NCBI GenBank assembly: GCA_013361595.1
Contig: JABFXT010000472.1
Location: 1-12,138 of the forward strand
Reading direction: 5' to 3'
Length of the DNA stretch: 12,138 nt
Source: Nocardia sp.
GTDB lineage: Bacteria > Actinomycetota > Actinomycetes > Mycobacteriales > Mycobacteriaceae
How positions within the stretch are numbered: the stretch's first letter is position 1; each line of letters opens with the position of its first letter. Both the position numbers and the translations under genes were made by a program. Shown in pieces: positions 6,110 to 12,138 of the stretch. The notes beneath the pieces are model-generated. The model had not been told where the DNA came from. It did not search any database and saw nothing but the letters and a program-made list of their open reading frames with translations.

Positions 6110-6134
6110 GTTTATCCCGGTCTCGACCGGTTAT
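6110..6134 (+). promoter_or_regulatory. Candidate SigF-type promoter upstream of the seven-gene operon
   Basis: GTTT (6110-6113), a 15-base spacer and GGTTAT (6129-6134) match the SigB/SigF class with one deviation in the -10 box (GGTTAT for GGGTAT). The spacing is identical to that of the rsbW-sigF promoter at 4671-4695. It reads towards the operon beginning at 6388, with a predicted start near 6141 and a leader of about 245 bases. This is suggestive only. Confidence 0.45.
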
Positions 6135-6164
6135 TGCGGGAGGCAAACGGCCGGGTCGGACCGG

Positions 6165-6180
6165 CCGACCGACCGACCGA
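6165..6180. repeat. Tetranucleotide tandem repeat (CCGA)4
   Basis: Four perfect CCGA copies lie between the candidate SigF promoter and the ribosome site of a possible small ORF. The copy number is low, so the repeat could be chance, but a variable tetranucleotide tract in a leader could alter spacing or structure. Confidence 0.6.
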
Positions 6181-6200
6181 CAGGGGTGGAGGTATCCGAT

Positions 6201-6314
6201 ATGGCTTCTGTGACCGCAGTCGCGACGATGCGTCCATCGACAGGCCCACGCGCCGATTCCACTGCCGGACGCCGGGCGGCCCCGATCTCCGGATCGCTGC
6301 GCGGCACATCCTGA
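6201..6314 (+). CDS. Possible 37-residue leader ORF, unrecognised
   Basis: A short ORF starts at ATG 6201 behind a good GGAGG ribosome site (6188-6192, 8 bases away) and ends at TGA 6312-6314. The peptide begins MASVTAVATMRPSTGPRADS and ends GSLRGTS. It has no hydrophobic segment, cysteines or recognisable motif. Third-position GC is roughly two thirds, clearly lower than in the neighbouring genes, which argues against a conserved coding sequence. It sits in the leader between the candidate SigF promoter and the diiron-oxidase gene (6388), so it could be an upstream regulatory ORF or chance. Confidence 0.25.
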   Translation: MASVTAVATMRPSTGPRADSTAGRRAAPISGSLRGTS

Positions 6315-6387
6315 CCGGCCCGACGACGAGCGGTATCTGCTGCCGACCCCCAGGGATCCGGCGGCGGATGCCTGCGAAAGGCGAACC

Positions 6388-7395
6388 ATGGTCGAAACAC
6401 TGTCCCCGAGCGAAGCGGCTGTCGTGCGCTGCCTGCCGATGCCCCGAGGCCCCCTGTCGGCGGCCGTCACGGACTTGCTGGCAGGTACGCCCGGCCGGCC
6501 GGTTCCCGGAGTTCCCGGCGGCCTCGACCCGTACGGCGAGGATTTCCAGCTGACGCTGCACACCTGCTACGAGCTGCACTACCAGGGTTTTCCGGGGGTG
6601 CACCCGGACTGGGAATGGGATCCAGGGCTACTGGGACTGCGCGCGGAGCTGGAACGCGAGTTCCGCGCCGCTCTCCAGGCCGAGGTACCCGGTGGCGACG
6701 ATGTCACGGCCGAACTGGACCGATTGCTCACGGTGCCCGCCTCCGGCGGCATTCCGGGCCGGTTGCGCGACGAGGGCGCCTGGTGGCAGATACGCGAATA
6801 CTTCGTCCATCGCTCGATCTACCACCATAAGGAAGCCGATCCGGTGGCGTGGGTGATCCCCCGGCTGCGGGGGCGGGCGAAAGCCGGGCTGGTGGCGATC
6901 GAGTTCGACGAGTTCGGCGGCGGCCACGGTGACCGTATCCATGCCCGCCTCTACGCCGACCTGATGCGCGGCGCCGGGCTGAACGGGGAGTATCTGCACT
7001 ATCTGGACGTGGTGCCCGCTCCCATGCTCGCACTGGTCGACATGATGTCGCTGTTCGGTCTGCATCGGTCGTTACGCGGTGCGATCGTCGGACATTTCGC
7101 GGCGGTCGAGATCACCTCATCCCCGGCCTCACGGCTGATGGTCGAGGCGCTGCACCGCTTCTCCGCCCATCCCGACTGCGTGCGCTTCTACAGCGAGCAC
7201 GTCACGGCCGACGCGGTCCACGAACAGGTGGTCCGCCGCGATGTGCTCGACGATCTGCTCGCCCGGGAACCCGGACTGGCCGAATCGGTGGTGTTCGGCA
7301 TCCAGGCCACCGATTTCCTCGAGGACCGGTGGGCCGCCGCTGTAGTCGATCGCTGGCACGCGGGTGAGAGCTCGCTGCGGACGACGGACCGGTGA
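6388..7395 (+). CDS. Iron-containing redox enzyme, heme-oxygenase-like diiron oxidase (HDO) family
   Basis: 335-residue all-helical protein of the iron-containing redox enzyme family (Haem_oxygenas_2/TENA-like fold). Known relatives such as UndA, BesC and SznF use a diiron centre and O2 to cleave or hydroxylate amino-acid- or fatty-acid-like substrates. Likely ligands and signature residues are Glu62 (CYELHYQGF), His141 and His146-147 (FVHRSIYHHKEADP), Asp174/Glu175 (IEFDEFGGG), His185 (DRIHARLYADL), Glu241 (AAVEIT) and His271, Asp275 and His278 (HVTADAVHE). The EFDEFGGG...H...LYADLM block is characteristic of this subgroup. ATG 6388 follows AAAGG (6377-6381) at 6 bases. It is the first gene of a tight operon and overlaps the methyltransferase gene by four bases (GTGA). 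The substrate is unknown. Confidence 0.87.
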   Translation: MVETLSPSEAAVVRCLPMPRGPLSAAVTDLLAGTPGRPVPGVPGGLDPYGEDFQLTLHTCYELHYQGFPGVHPDWEWDPGLLGLRAELEREFRAALQAEVPGGDDVTAELDRLLTVPASGGIPGRLRDEGAWWQIREYFVHRSIYHHKEADPVAWVIPRLRGRAKAGLVAIEFDEFGGGHGDRIHARLYADLMRGAGLNGEYLHYLDVVPAPMLALVDMMSLFGLHRSLRGAIVGHFAAVEITSSPASRLMVEALHRFSAHPDCVRFYSEHVTADAVHEQVVRRDVLDDLLAREPGLAESVVFGIQATDFLEDRWAAAVVDRWHAGESSLRTTDR

Positions 7396-8051
7396 GCCCG
7401 GTGCTGGTCCGAGTTCCCGGCGTCTACCGCCCCCAGCCGGATACCCGGCTGCTCGCCCGGGCGATGACCGATGCCGCATTGCCGCCGGGCGCTCGGGTGC
7501 TGGACGCGTGCACCGGTACCGGGGCGCTGGCCATCCACGCGGCGCGGTCCGGGGCGGCGGCGGTGACGGCGGTGGATCTCTCGCGTGCCGCACTGGCCTC
7601 GGCCTGGTTCAACAGCCGGCTCTACGGAGTGCGGCTGGAACTGCTGTGGGGCGATGTCACCCGGGTGGTCGAGGGCCGCACCTTCGACGTGGTGGTCGCG
7701 AACCCGCCGTATGTGCCGAGTACATCGCATCCACCCGAGGTGGGCCCGGCACGCGCCTGGGACGCGGGATGGCACGGCCGCCATCTGCTCGACCCACTGT
7801 GCGAAATGATGCCGCGTCTGCTCTGTACGGGCGGTACCGCGCTGATCGTGCACTCCGCGGTCTCCGGTATCGCCGCCACCCTCGTCGGACTGCGCGCGGG
7901 CGGCCTCAAGGCGACCGTCGTGGCGCGCACCGTCGTTCCCTTCGGTCCGGTGATGCGCAGCCGCGTCGAATGGCTCCGCGACCGCAGTCTGATCCAGCCC
8001 GAACAACAGCACGAGGAACTGGTGGTCATCCGTGCCGATCGAACCCGCTGA
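7392..8051 (+). CDS. HemK2/MTQ2-like SAM-dependent methyltransferase
   Basis: 219-residue class I methyltransferase. Near the N-terminus VYRPQPDTRLLA resembles the HemK2/MTQ2 signature (VYxPxxDTxLL). The SAM-binding motif I is VLDACTGTGALA at 37-48, with the acidic motif II at VTAVDLS (58-64). The catalytic NPPYVP (104-109) marks amide-nitrogen methyltransferases acting on glutamine or asparagine, as in PrmC/HemK. Family members methylate release-factor glutamine, but nothing here shows that substrate. Linked genes suggest a specialised target such as a peptide, protein or small amide. GTG 7392 overlaps the stop of the diiron-oxidase gene, indicating translational coupling. The 3' end overlaps the CDGSH gene by 20 bases. 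A separate housekeeping prmC is expected elsewhere in the genome. Confidence 0.88.
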   Translation: MSPVLVRVPGVYRPQPDTRLLARAMTDAALPPGARVLDACTGTGALAIHAARSGAAAVTAVDLSRAALASAWFNSRLYGVRLELLWGDVTRVVEGRTFDVVVANPPYVPSTSHPPEVGPARAWDAGWHGRHLLDPLCEMMPRLLCTGGTALIVHSAVSGIAATLVGLRAGGLKATVVARTVVPFGPVMRSRVEWLRDRSLIQPEQQHEELVVIRADRTR

Positions 8052-8388
8052 TCCGCCACCCGGCCCCGACGAATTGCTCGCCGCGATCCAGTGCCCCGGT
8101 GCCGCTGTCGGCAACGGCGAGACCGGGCAATCGGAGATTCCGGCTCCCGCTACGGCCGCGGACCGGCCGGAGCCGCCCGCGCCCGAGGTTCGCCGGGTCA
8201 CTTTCACGGCCGAGGGGCCGGCGCTGATCGAAGGACCACTGGAGGTGATCGCCGCGAACGGCGACCGTATCCTCGCCGACCGTTTCCTGGTCGCACTGTG
8301 TACCTGCAAACGATCCGGTAACTATCCGCTGTGCGATACCAGCCATCGCCGCCGGGCCCGGCCGGATACCGGCCGTGAAGGGAGGTAG
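8032..8388 (+). CDS. CDGSH-type [2Fe-2S] iron-sulfur protein
   Basis: 118-residue protein with one CDGSH domain at the C-terminus. The motif CTCKRSGNYPLCDTSH (90-105) fits C-X-C-X2-S-X3-P-X-C-D-X-S-H, giving the three-Cys/one-His cluster ligands Cys90, Cys92, Cys101 and His105. The usual Gly after Asp is Thr103. CDGSH clusters are redox-active and acid-labile and act in electron or cluster transfer. A likely role is to feed electrons or iron to the diiron oxidase encoded two genes upstream. About 50 Pro/Ala-rich residues (DPPPGPDELLAAIQC, then PAPATAADRPEPPAPE) precede the domain and may be a flexible tether. GTG 8032 lies inside the methyltransferase gene after GGTGGT. The stop is embedded in the next gene's ribosome site. 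Confidence 0.9.
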   Translation: MPIEPADPPPGPDELLAAIQCPGAAVGNGETGQSEIPAPATAADRPEPPAPEVRRVTFTAEGPALIEGPLEVIAANGDRILADRFLVALCTCKRSGNYPLCDTSHRRRARPDTGREGR

Positions 8389-8393
8389 CCGAA

Positions 8394-8627
8394 ATGTCAT
8401 CCATGGATCCCGACCCCGCCGAAACCCCCGATCTGGAGCCGGGCGGCGGAGTTCCGCCGGGCTCCACCCCACCGGATACCGCGCAGACCTCCGGGTTGTC
8501 GGCCGAGGAGCCGGCCACCCGCCACCGATTTCCGCGAACCGGGGTGCTCGCGGTCGCGCTGACGATCGTGCTGGTGGTGGCCTTCGCCGCGGTAGCGGTG
8601 GGTTTGGTGATAGCGGTCGTAGGTTGA
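8394..8627 (+). CDS. Small single-helix membrane protein, unrecognised
   Basis: 77-residue protein with a Pro/Glu/Gly-rich acidic N-terminal half (residues 1-42). A short basic stretch (RHRF-R, 43-48) follows, then one strongly hydrophobic segment at about 50-76 that ends at the C-terminus. The positive charges before the helix and the absence of any tail suggest a tail-anchored protein with the N-terminus in the cytoplasm. There is no signal-peptidase site or lipobox. A strong GGGAGGT ribosome site lies 7-8 bases before ATG 8394 and contains the TAG of the CDGSH gene, so the two are coupled. It may anchor an operon product at the membrane; no family was recognised. Confidence 0.75.
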   Translation: MSSMDPDPAETPDLEPGGGVPPGSTPPDTAQTSGLSAEEPATRHRFPRTGVLAVALTIVLVVAFAAVAVGLVIAVVG

Positions 8628-8658
8628 TTGGCGGCGCTGTTTCCGGGTAGCCCCCGGT

Positions 8659-9243
8659 ATGGCTCCGACCCATCAGCAATTGCTGCATGCGCTGACGCGA
8701 GCCGCGAACGCGTTGACACACCACGACGTGCCCTTCGCCGTGGCGGGCGGATGCGCGGTCTATGCCCGGGGCGGACCGCCTTCGGACCACGATGTCGATC
8801 TCTTCGTCAAACCCGCCGACTGTGCCCGGGCGCGCACCGAACTCGCGCGGGCGGGACTGCGGATCGCCGACGCCGCCGAGGACTGGCTCGTCAAGGCCTA
8901 CGACGGCAACACCCTCATCGATATCATCCACCGGCCGAACAACCGGGAAGTCGACGACGCACTCCTCGCGCGGGCCGAGGTCATGCGGGTGGGTCCGACG
9001 ATGGCACCGGTGGTGCACGGTACCGACCTGCTGGTCGACAAACTGCTCGTCTTCGACGCGCATCGGCTGGACCTGAGCCCGCTGCTGCGGATCTCCCGCG
9101 ACCTGCGCGAACAGGTGGACTGGCCGTCGGTGCGCGTACAGACCGAGCATTCGCCGTACGCGCGCGCTTTTCTGGGGCTGATCGACGATCTCGGGATCGC
9201 CGACACCCGCCCAGGTGATCGAGTATCGGGAAGGGGCGGATAG
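8659..9243 (+). CDS. Nucleotidyltransferase-fold protein (MNT-like superfamily)
   Basis: 194-residue protein with the polymerase-beta-type nucleotidyltransferase core. It shows the Gly-Gly loop VAGGCAVYARGG (28-39) followed by SDHDVDLFV (42-50) with Asp45 and Asp47 as the catalytic metal pair. A third acidic residue is at Asp88 (LIDIIH). Relatives transfer NMP or AMP to small molecules (aminoglycosides, lincosamides), proteins or RNA. The target here is unknown, and no HEPN-type partner is visible beside it, so a toxin-antitoxin role is not supported. Start ATG 8659 lies 31 bases after the membrane-protein stop and has only a weak ribosome site. The first residues MAPTHQQLLHALTRAANAL form the helix expected before the core. 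The stop abuts the BON-domain ATG directly. Confidence 0.8.
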   Translation: MAPTHQQLLHALTRAANALTHHDVPFAVAGGCAVYARGGPPSDHDVDLFVKPADCARARTELARAGLRIADAAEDWLVKAYDGNTLIDIIHRPNNREVDDALLARAEVMRVGPTMAPVVHGTDLLVDKLLVFDAHRLDLSPLLRISRDLREQVDWPSVRVQTEHSPYARAFLGLIDDLGIADTRPGDRVSGRGG

Positions 9244-9522
9244 ATGTCGCAGACCCACCACCGGCCGGCGGGACGACCACCGGAATATCTGGCCGCCGAA
9301 CTGCACCGAGCCCTGACCGAGGACCCCCGCACAGCCGAGCAGGGCGTACGGGTCCGCATCCGGGGGGACGTGGTGGTGCTCGACGGCGAGGTGAGTACCG
9401 CACAGCGGCGCCGCCTGCTGGAAACCGTGGTCCACGAGATCGCGCCGGACGCGCAGATCCACAACGACGTACACGTGACCGCGACACCCGGGCCGGGTGA
9501 ATGCGAGGACCTCGGTGATTGA
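9244..9522 (+). CDS. BON-domain protein without signal peptide
   Basis: 92-residue protein that is almost entirely one BON domain (about 14-79). It shows the helix EYLAAELHRALTEDP, the strand pair VRVRIRGDVVVLDGEV with the conserved Gly, the helix QRRRLLETVVHE and the final strand IHNDVHV. BON domains bind membrane lipids or peptidoglycan in many secreted proteins, and cytoplasmic stress proteins also contain them. No signal peptide or membrane segment is visible here, so a cytoplasmic location is likely. ATG 9244 follows the TAG of the nucleotidyltransferase gene with no gap, and AAGGGG lies 8-13 bases upstream inside that gene. Context suggests an accessory role within the operon; the ligand is unknown. 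Confidence 0.83.
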   Translation: MSQTHHRPAGRPPEYLAAELHRALTEDPRTAEQGVRVRIRGDVVVLDGEVSTAQRRRLLETVVHEIAPDAQIHNDVHVTATPGPGECEDLGD

Positions 9523-9546
9523 CACCGGGCGGAAGGGAGCACACCG

Positions 9547-10302
9547 ATGCGGATCGCCGCTGTGGGGGATGTTCATCTGGGGACCGACTCGGGGGGCATG
9601 CTGCGCCCCACGCTGCGCGGACTACCCGAACACGCCGATGTACTGCTGCTGGCCGGCGATCTGACCAATCACGGGACGCTGCCGGAGGCGGAAGTGGTGG
9701 CGGCGGAATTCACCGATCTCGGCGTCCCGGTGATCGCGGTCCTCGGAAACCACGACCATCACAGCGATCTCCAGGAGGAGATCACCGTCGTGCTGGGCGA
9801 GGCGGGGATCACGGTCCTCGAGGGCAGTGCCACCACGGTAACCGTCGGTGATCGAACGCTCGGTGTCGCGGGCACCAAGGGATTCGGCGGCGGTTTCGCG
9901 GGCAAATGCGCCAGCGTGTTCGGGGAACACCTGATGCGCGAGTTCGCCGGGCACACCGTAGACCTGGCCGCCGGCCTGGATACCGCGTTGGCGGGTCTGG
10001 ACACCGATATCACGGTGGCCCTGACCCATTACTCGCCCGTCAGCGACACACTGCACGGTGAACCGCGGGAGATCTATCCGTTCCTGGGGTCCTACCTGCT
10101 CGGTGAGCCCATCGATACACACGGTGCCGATCTGGCGCTGCACGGCCACGCCCATGCCGGTACCGAACGCGGCAGTACCCCGGGCGGTATCCGGGTCCGC
10201 AATGTCGCCCAGCCGGTGATCCGTTCCGCTTTCGCGGTGTACGAACTGCATCCGCGACCGGCCGGGGAATCCGAGCGCGCGGAGACCGCGCTGACCGGAT
10301 GA
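9547..10302 (+). CDS. Calcineurin-like metallophosphoesterase
   Basis: 251-residue dinuclear-metal phosphoesterase. All family motifs are present in order: GDVH (7-10, Asp8 and His10), GDLTNHG (37-43), GNHDH (68-72), THYSP (160-164, His161) and GHAH (200-203, His201 and His203). The enzyme should hydrolyse phosphomonoesters or phosphodiesters (nucleotides, cyclic nucleotides, lipids or nucleic acid). The substrate cannot be deduced. There is no signal peptide, so it is cytoplasmic. ATG 9547 follows GGAAGGGAG (9531-9539) at 7 bases. It is the last gene of the plus-strand operon, 24 bases after the BON gene, and is followed by hairpins at 10325-10360. Placement after a nucleotidyltransferase raises the possibility of a matched nucleotidylation and phosphodiester-removal pair. 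Confidence 0.92.
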   Translation: MRIAAVGDVHLGTDSGGMLRPTLRGLPEHADVLLLAGDLTNHGTLPEAEVVAAEFTDLGVPVIAVLGNHDHHSDLQEEITVVLGEAGITVLEGSATTVTVGDRTLGVAGTKGFGGGFAGKCASVFGEHLMREFAGHTVDLAAGLDTALAGLDTDITVALTHYSPVSDTLHGEPREIYPFLGSYLLGEPIDTHGADLALHGHAHAGTERGSTPGGIRVRNVAQPVIRSAFAVYELHPRPAGESERAETALTG

Positions 10303-10324
10303 GAGGTGACGGGCCCGCGCATCC

Positions 10325-10360
10325 GGTTCCGCGGGAACCCGATCGGCCCGGGATCCGGGC
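10325..10360. terminator. Tandem hairpins between convergent metallophosphoesterase and SnoaL-like genes
   Basis: Two small stems stand in tandem. GGTTCC (10325-10330) pairs with GGAACC (10334-10339) around GCG, and GCCCGG (10346-10351) pairs with CCGGGC (10355-10360) around GAT. They occupy the 67-base gap between convergent stop codons. No U-tract is present on either side, so termination is inferred from position and structure. Confidence 0.5.
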
Positions 10361-10369
10361 GCTCCGGCG

Positions 10370-10798
10370 CTATTGCGCGAAAGCGGCCTCGATACCGTCG
10401 AACCAGGCCGCTTCCTCGATCAGCCGGGTGCTGCGCCAGCCGTCGGGGGTGCGGGCCAGATCGTGGTTGTACCAGCCGCCGCAGGTGAACTGCTTTCCCG
10501 GCGACACGATCATCGGATTGAAGAACATCGCCCGCACCTTCGCGCTGTCCCCGTCGAGTTCGACCGCGATATTGGAGATGAAATGCTGTGTGCAGGTGAA
10601 CAGGCTCAGCTGTTCGGTCAGCCGGGCCACCACGGTCTCCCGATCGCCGACCGGCCCGCCCGCGGTGCTGTAGTCGATATGCGCGTCGGCGGTGAACACC
10701 GACCGGTACAGCTCCCAATCCTTGCTGTCGACGGCGGTGGCGTAGCGGGTGAGCAGATCGGTGATCTCGAACCGGTCGGCGAGGGTCGCTGAATCCAT
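10370..10798 (-). CDS. Second SnoaL-like (NTF2 fold) protein
   Basis: 142-residue SnoaL-like protein. The N-terminus has the typical LADRFEITDLLTRYATAVDSKDWELYRSVF pattern of two helices with an Asp and a Trp. Beta strands ending in the WYNHDLARTPDGWR segment follow, and then a C-terminal helix. Relatives act as isomerases, dehydratases or hydroxylases on steroid- or polyketide-like substrates, or are small binding proteins. It is a distant paralogue of the protein at 2060-2539, with similar architecture but few identical residues. ATG 10798 starts the fold. A GGAGGG directly before it is too close for normal pairing, so the start may be leaderless or at the in-frame TTG/GTG a few codons upstream. 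The DUF1992 gene lies 46 bases upstream on the same strand. Confidence 0.8.
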   Translation of the reverse strand: MDSATLADRFEITDLLTRYATAVDSKDWELYRSVFTADAHIDYSTAGGPVGDRETVVARLTEQLSLFTCTQHFISNIAVELDGDSAKVRAMFFNPMIVSPGKQFTCGGWYNHDLARTPDGWRSTRLIEEAAWFDGIEAAFAQ

Positions 10799-10844
10799 CC
10801 CTCCATCCAACCGCACCGGCGGTATCGCCGGGTGGGATCGGCGT

Positions 10845-11363
10845 TCAGCGACCGCGGAAGATCCGGCGCCATCGCGGCACCGCGGTCGGCGTGTGCTCGT
10901 CGCGGCCCGGCCGACCGCTATCCCGGACGGTCTCCGCGGTGGTGGCTCCGGGCGCGCCCGCGACGTTGTCCCTCCACTCCCGGACGACTTCGTCGGCATC
11001 GACCGGAGCGATCGGAATCTGCGGTCCGGCCGGCATCCGCAACCAGTCGACGATCCGGCGATTGAGTTCGGTGACCGTCGAGCGCACCTCGGCCTCGGAA
11101 CCGGCATCACGCACGGTCTCCGGTAACCGTTCCACATCGCGCCGCAACAGCAGCGAAGGCGGCAGCATCGCGTCGCCACTCACCCCTTCGCGGCGCAGGT
11201 AGTCGCGCAGCCAGGCATTCTCGTCGTGGTACGGGTTACCCGCACCCGGCAACGGTTTACCGGCACCCGGAAGATTCTCGAATTCGCCGCGCTCGGTGGC
11301 TTCCCTGATCTTGCGATCGACCCAGGACTCGAAGTCGACTCCCGCGGGCTTGCGCTCGGCCAT
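10845..11363 (-). CDS. DUF1992 / DnaJ-homologue-C28-type protein
   Basis: 172-residue cytoplasmic protein. The N-terminal block FESWVDRKIREATERGEFENLPGAGKPL (about 10-37) is the diagnostic DUF1992 sequence, continuing to NPYHDENAWLRDYLRREG. A helical middle part (about 65-115) contains LPPSLLLRRDVERLPETV and ends in VTELNRRIVDWLR. The C-terminal about 45 residues are variable, with a basic end (RWRRIFRGR). The family function is unknown; the eukaryotic homologue DNAJC28 carries the same domain. ATG 11363 is chosen because GAGGAG lies 5 bases upstream; the in-frame GTG at 11369 is too close to it. It may be cotranscribed with the downstream SnoaL-like gene. The frame remains open into that gene, but the stop at 10845 ends this one. 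Confidence 0.88.
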   Translation of the reverse strand: MAERKPAGVDFESWVDRKIREATERGEFENLPGAGKPLPGAGNPYHDENAWLRDYLRREGVSGDAMLPPSLLLRRDVERLPETVRDAGSEAEVRSTVTELNRRIVDWLRMPAGPQIPIAPVDADEVVREWRDNVAGAPGATTAETVRDSGRPGRDEHTPTAVPRWRRIFRGR

Positions 11364-11462
11364 CGTCACTCCTCACCGTCTCCCACCACGGTAACGCTCC
11401 CGCCGGGACCGGCGCGTACGGACGACCCGCCGCACTACGGGACACCCCACCAGCGAGCCCGG

Positions 11463-12138
11463 TCAGGCTCCGTTGGTGGAGGCGCTGCGGGTACGGCCGG
11501 AGCGGGCCCGGCGACGTTCGGCCTGCAGTTCGGCGAGTTCCTGCTCGAGGATATCGGCGACCCGGAACTGCCCGGTGTCGTACCCGTCGGAGGAACGTAC
11601 GACGTCCAGGAACTCGTCGGTCTCCTTGTCCCCGGACATCTTGCCTTTGGATCCGCCGTCCGCGGCGCCGTTCTTGACACCGTCCGACGCGGCCTTCCCG
11701 AGGCCGGCGATCTTCTTGGGTTTGGTCACCGGCAGTTTGTCGGTGGTATCGGCTGTTCTGTTCGTCACCGTATCCCCGTCGAACAGCGGCGAATTGGCGG
11801 CCATCTCATCGAGCAGCGAGCTCGTCCGTCCGATCAATCCCGAGGTGACCTCCGCCAGGTCCCCCGATCGGCGTTTTCCCATATCACCGCCCTTGCTGTC
11901 CGACCGAAAGGCCGAACCACTCGAAGCGGTACCCGATGGCTTGCTACCGGCGGGCTCCAGGGCGGCCGGTCTCGGCGTGACCTCGGCCTCGGTCACCGGC
12001 ATCGTCGACACCGCCCGGGCGGTATCGAGTCGCACGCTCACCCGGGGCAGCTTGCTGCGGATGTGCTCGGCGGGGTCGGGCAACACCCGGACCTGTTCGG
12101 TGGCCCGCAGGATCGCCATACCGTAGCGGGCGCTCGCC
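11463..12138 (-). CDS. Unrecognised low-complexity protein, N-terminus probably beyond the window
   Basis: About 225 residues are visible. The frame stays open to the right edge (residues ASARYG before the first Met at 12119), and no ribosome site precedes that ATG, so the true start is probably outside. The visible part has a short ordered beginning (YGMAILRATEQVRVLPDPAEHIRSKL). A long Ser/Thr/Gly/Lys-rich middle follows (about 45-175), including GGDMGKRRSGDLAEV and the lysine-rich KLPVTKPKKIAGLGKAA. A charged helix near the C-terminus (FRVADILEQELAELQAERRRARS) could form a coiled coil. There is no membrane segment or catalytic motif. Codon use matches the neighbours, so it is probably a real gene. 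I do not recognise a family. Confidence 0.65.
   Translation of the reverse strand, partial: ASARYGMAILRATEQVRVLPDPAEHIRSKLPRVSVRLDTARAVSTMPVTEAEVTPRPAALEPAGSKPSGTASSGSAFRSDSKGGDMGKRRSGDLAEVTSGLIGRTSSLLDEMAANSPLFDGDTVTNRTADTTDKLPVTKPKKIAGLGKAASDGVKNGAADGGSKGKMSGDKETDEFLDVVRSSDGYDTGQFRVADILEQELAELQAERRRARSGRTRSASTNGA

Noticed and set aside
8659..9243. MNT-HEPN toxin-antitoxin module
   Set aside because: No HEPN-domain gene lies on either side; the neighbours are a one-helix membrane protein and a BON protein.
8026..9576. A 516-codon minus-strand open frame opposite the CDGSH to BON genes
   Set aside because: It is a shadow frame caused by high GC. It shows no family motif and is rich in Arg/Pro/Gly, while the opposite strand encodes four recognisable proteins with ribosome sites.
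10370..11179. A 269-codon fusion running through the DUF1992 region into the second SnoaL-like protein
   Set aside because: The upstream part is the wrong frame of the DUF1992 gene and has no domain features. The SnoaL fold begins at ATG 10798.
1..12138. CRISPR arrays, tRNAs, rRNAs, insertion sequences and riboswitches
   Set aside because: On reading both strands I found no regularly spaced repeats, cloverleaf sequences, transposase motifs or long terminal inverted repeats. A covariance-model scan was not possible.

Overview
The window is very GC-rich DNA with strongly G/C-biased third codon positions and frequent GTG starts. It carries a SigF-type stress sigma factor behind an RsbW-like anti-sigma gene, a PAS-ANTAR protein and an R. 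ruber ADH-A-like alcohol dehydrogenase. Together these point to a mycolic-acid actinobacterium (Mycobacteriales), with Nocardia or a near relative the best guess. That assignment is inference from style and gene content. The window looks chromosomal: I see no insertion sequence, integrase, tRNA, rRNA or CRISPR array.

Left part (1-3260), small-molecule oxidation. A flavin-containing monooxygenase (minus strand, cut by the left edge) is divergent from a zinc/NAD secondary alcohol dehydrogenase. Their shared intergenic region holds a palindrome, TTGACA-TG-TGTCAA, that overlaps the predicted -35 box of the monooxygenase. The dehydrogenase converges on a SnoaL-like gene, with a strong hairpin between them. 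The SnoaL-like gene is divergent from a DinB/DUF664 gene, and a KstR-like box lies between those two. The genes suggest catabolism of a secondary alcohol, ketone or steroid-like substrate under TetR-family control.

Middle part (3285-5880, all minus strand), a SigF partner-switch module. In transcription order: a STAS protein without the usual phosphorylatable serine, a PAS-ANTAR regulator, a classical SigB/SigF-type promoter (GTTT-N15-GGGTAT), an RsbW-like anti-sigma factor whose N-box asparagine is replaced by serine, and SigF. The promoter directly upstream of rsbW-sigF suggests autoregulation. The paired residue losses in STAS and RsbW suggest switching that may not use phosphorylation.

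Right-middle part (6100-10302, plus strand), a compact seven-gene operon of unknown overall function. It encodes a heme-oxygenase-like diiron protein, a HemK2/MTQ2-like methyltransferase, a CDGSH iron-sulfur protein, a small one-helix membrane protein, a nucleotidyltransferase-fold protein, a BON-domain protein and a metallophosphoesterase. The gene junctions are tight: three overlap or abut and no gap exceeds 31 bases. A second, weaker SigF-like promoter (GTTT-N15-GGTTAT) and a possible 37-codon leader ORF lie upstream, so the operon may belong to the neighbouring SigF regulon. This is the best candidate for an undescribed system in the window.

Right end (10370-12138, minus strand): a second SnoaL-like protein, a DUF1992 protein, and the C-terminal part of an unrecognised low-complexity protein that runs off the right edge.
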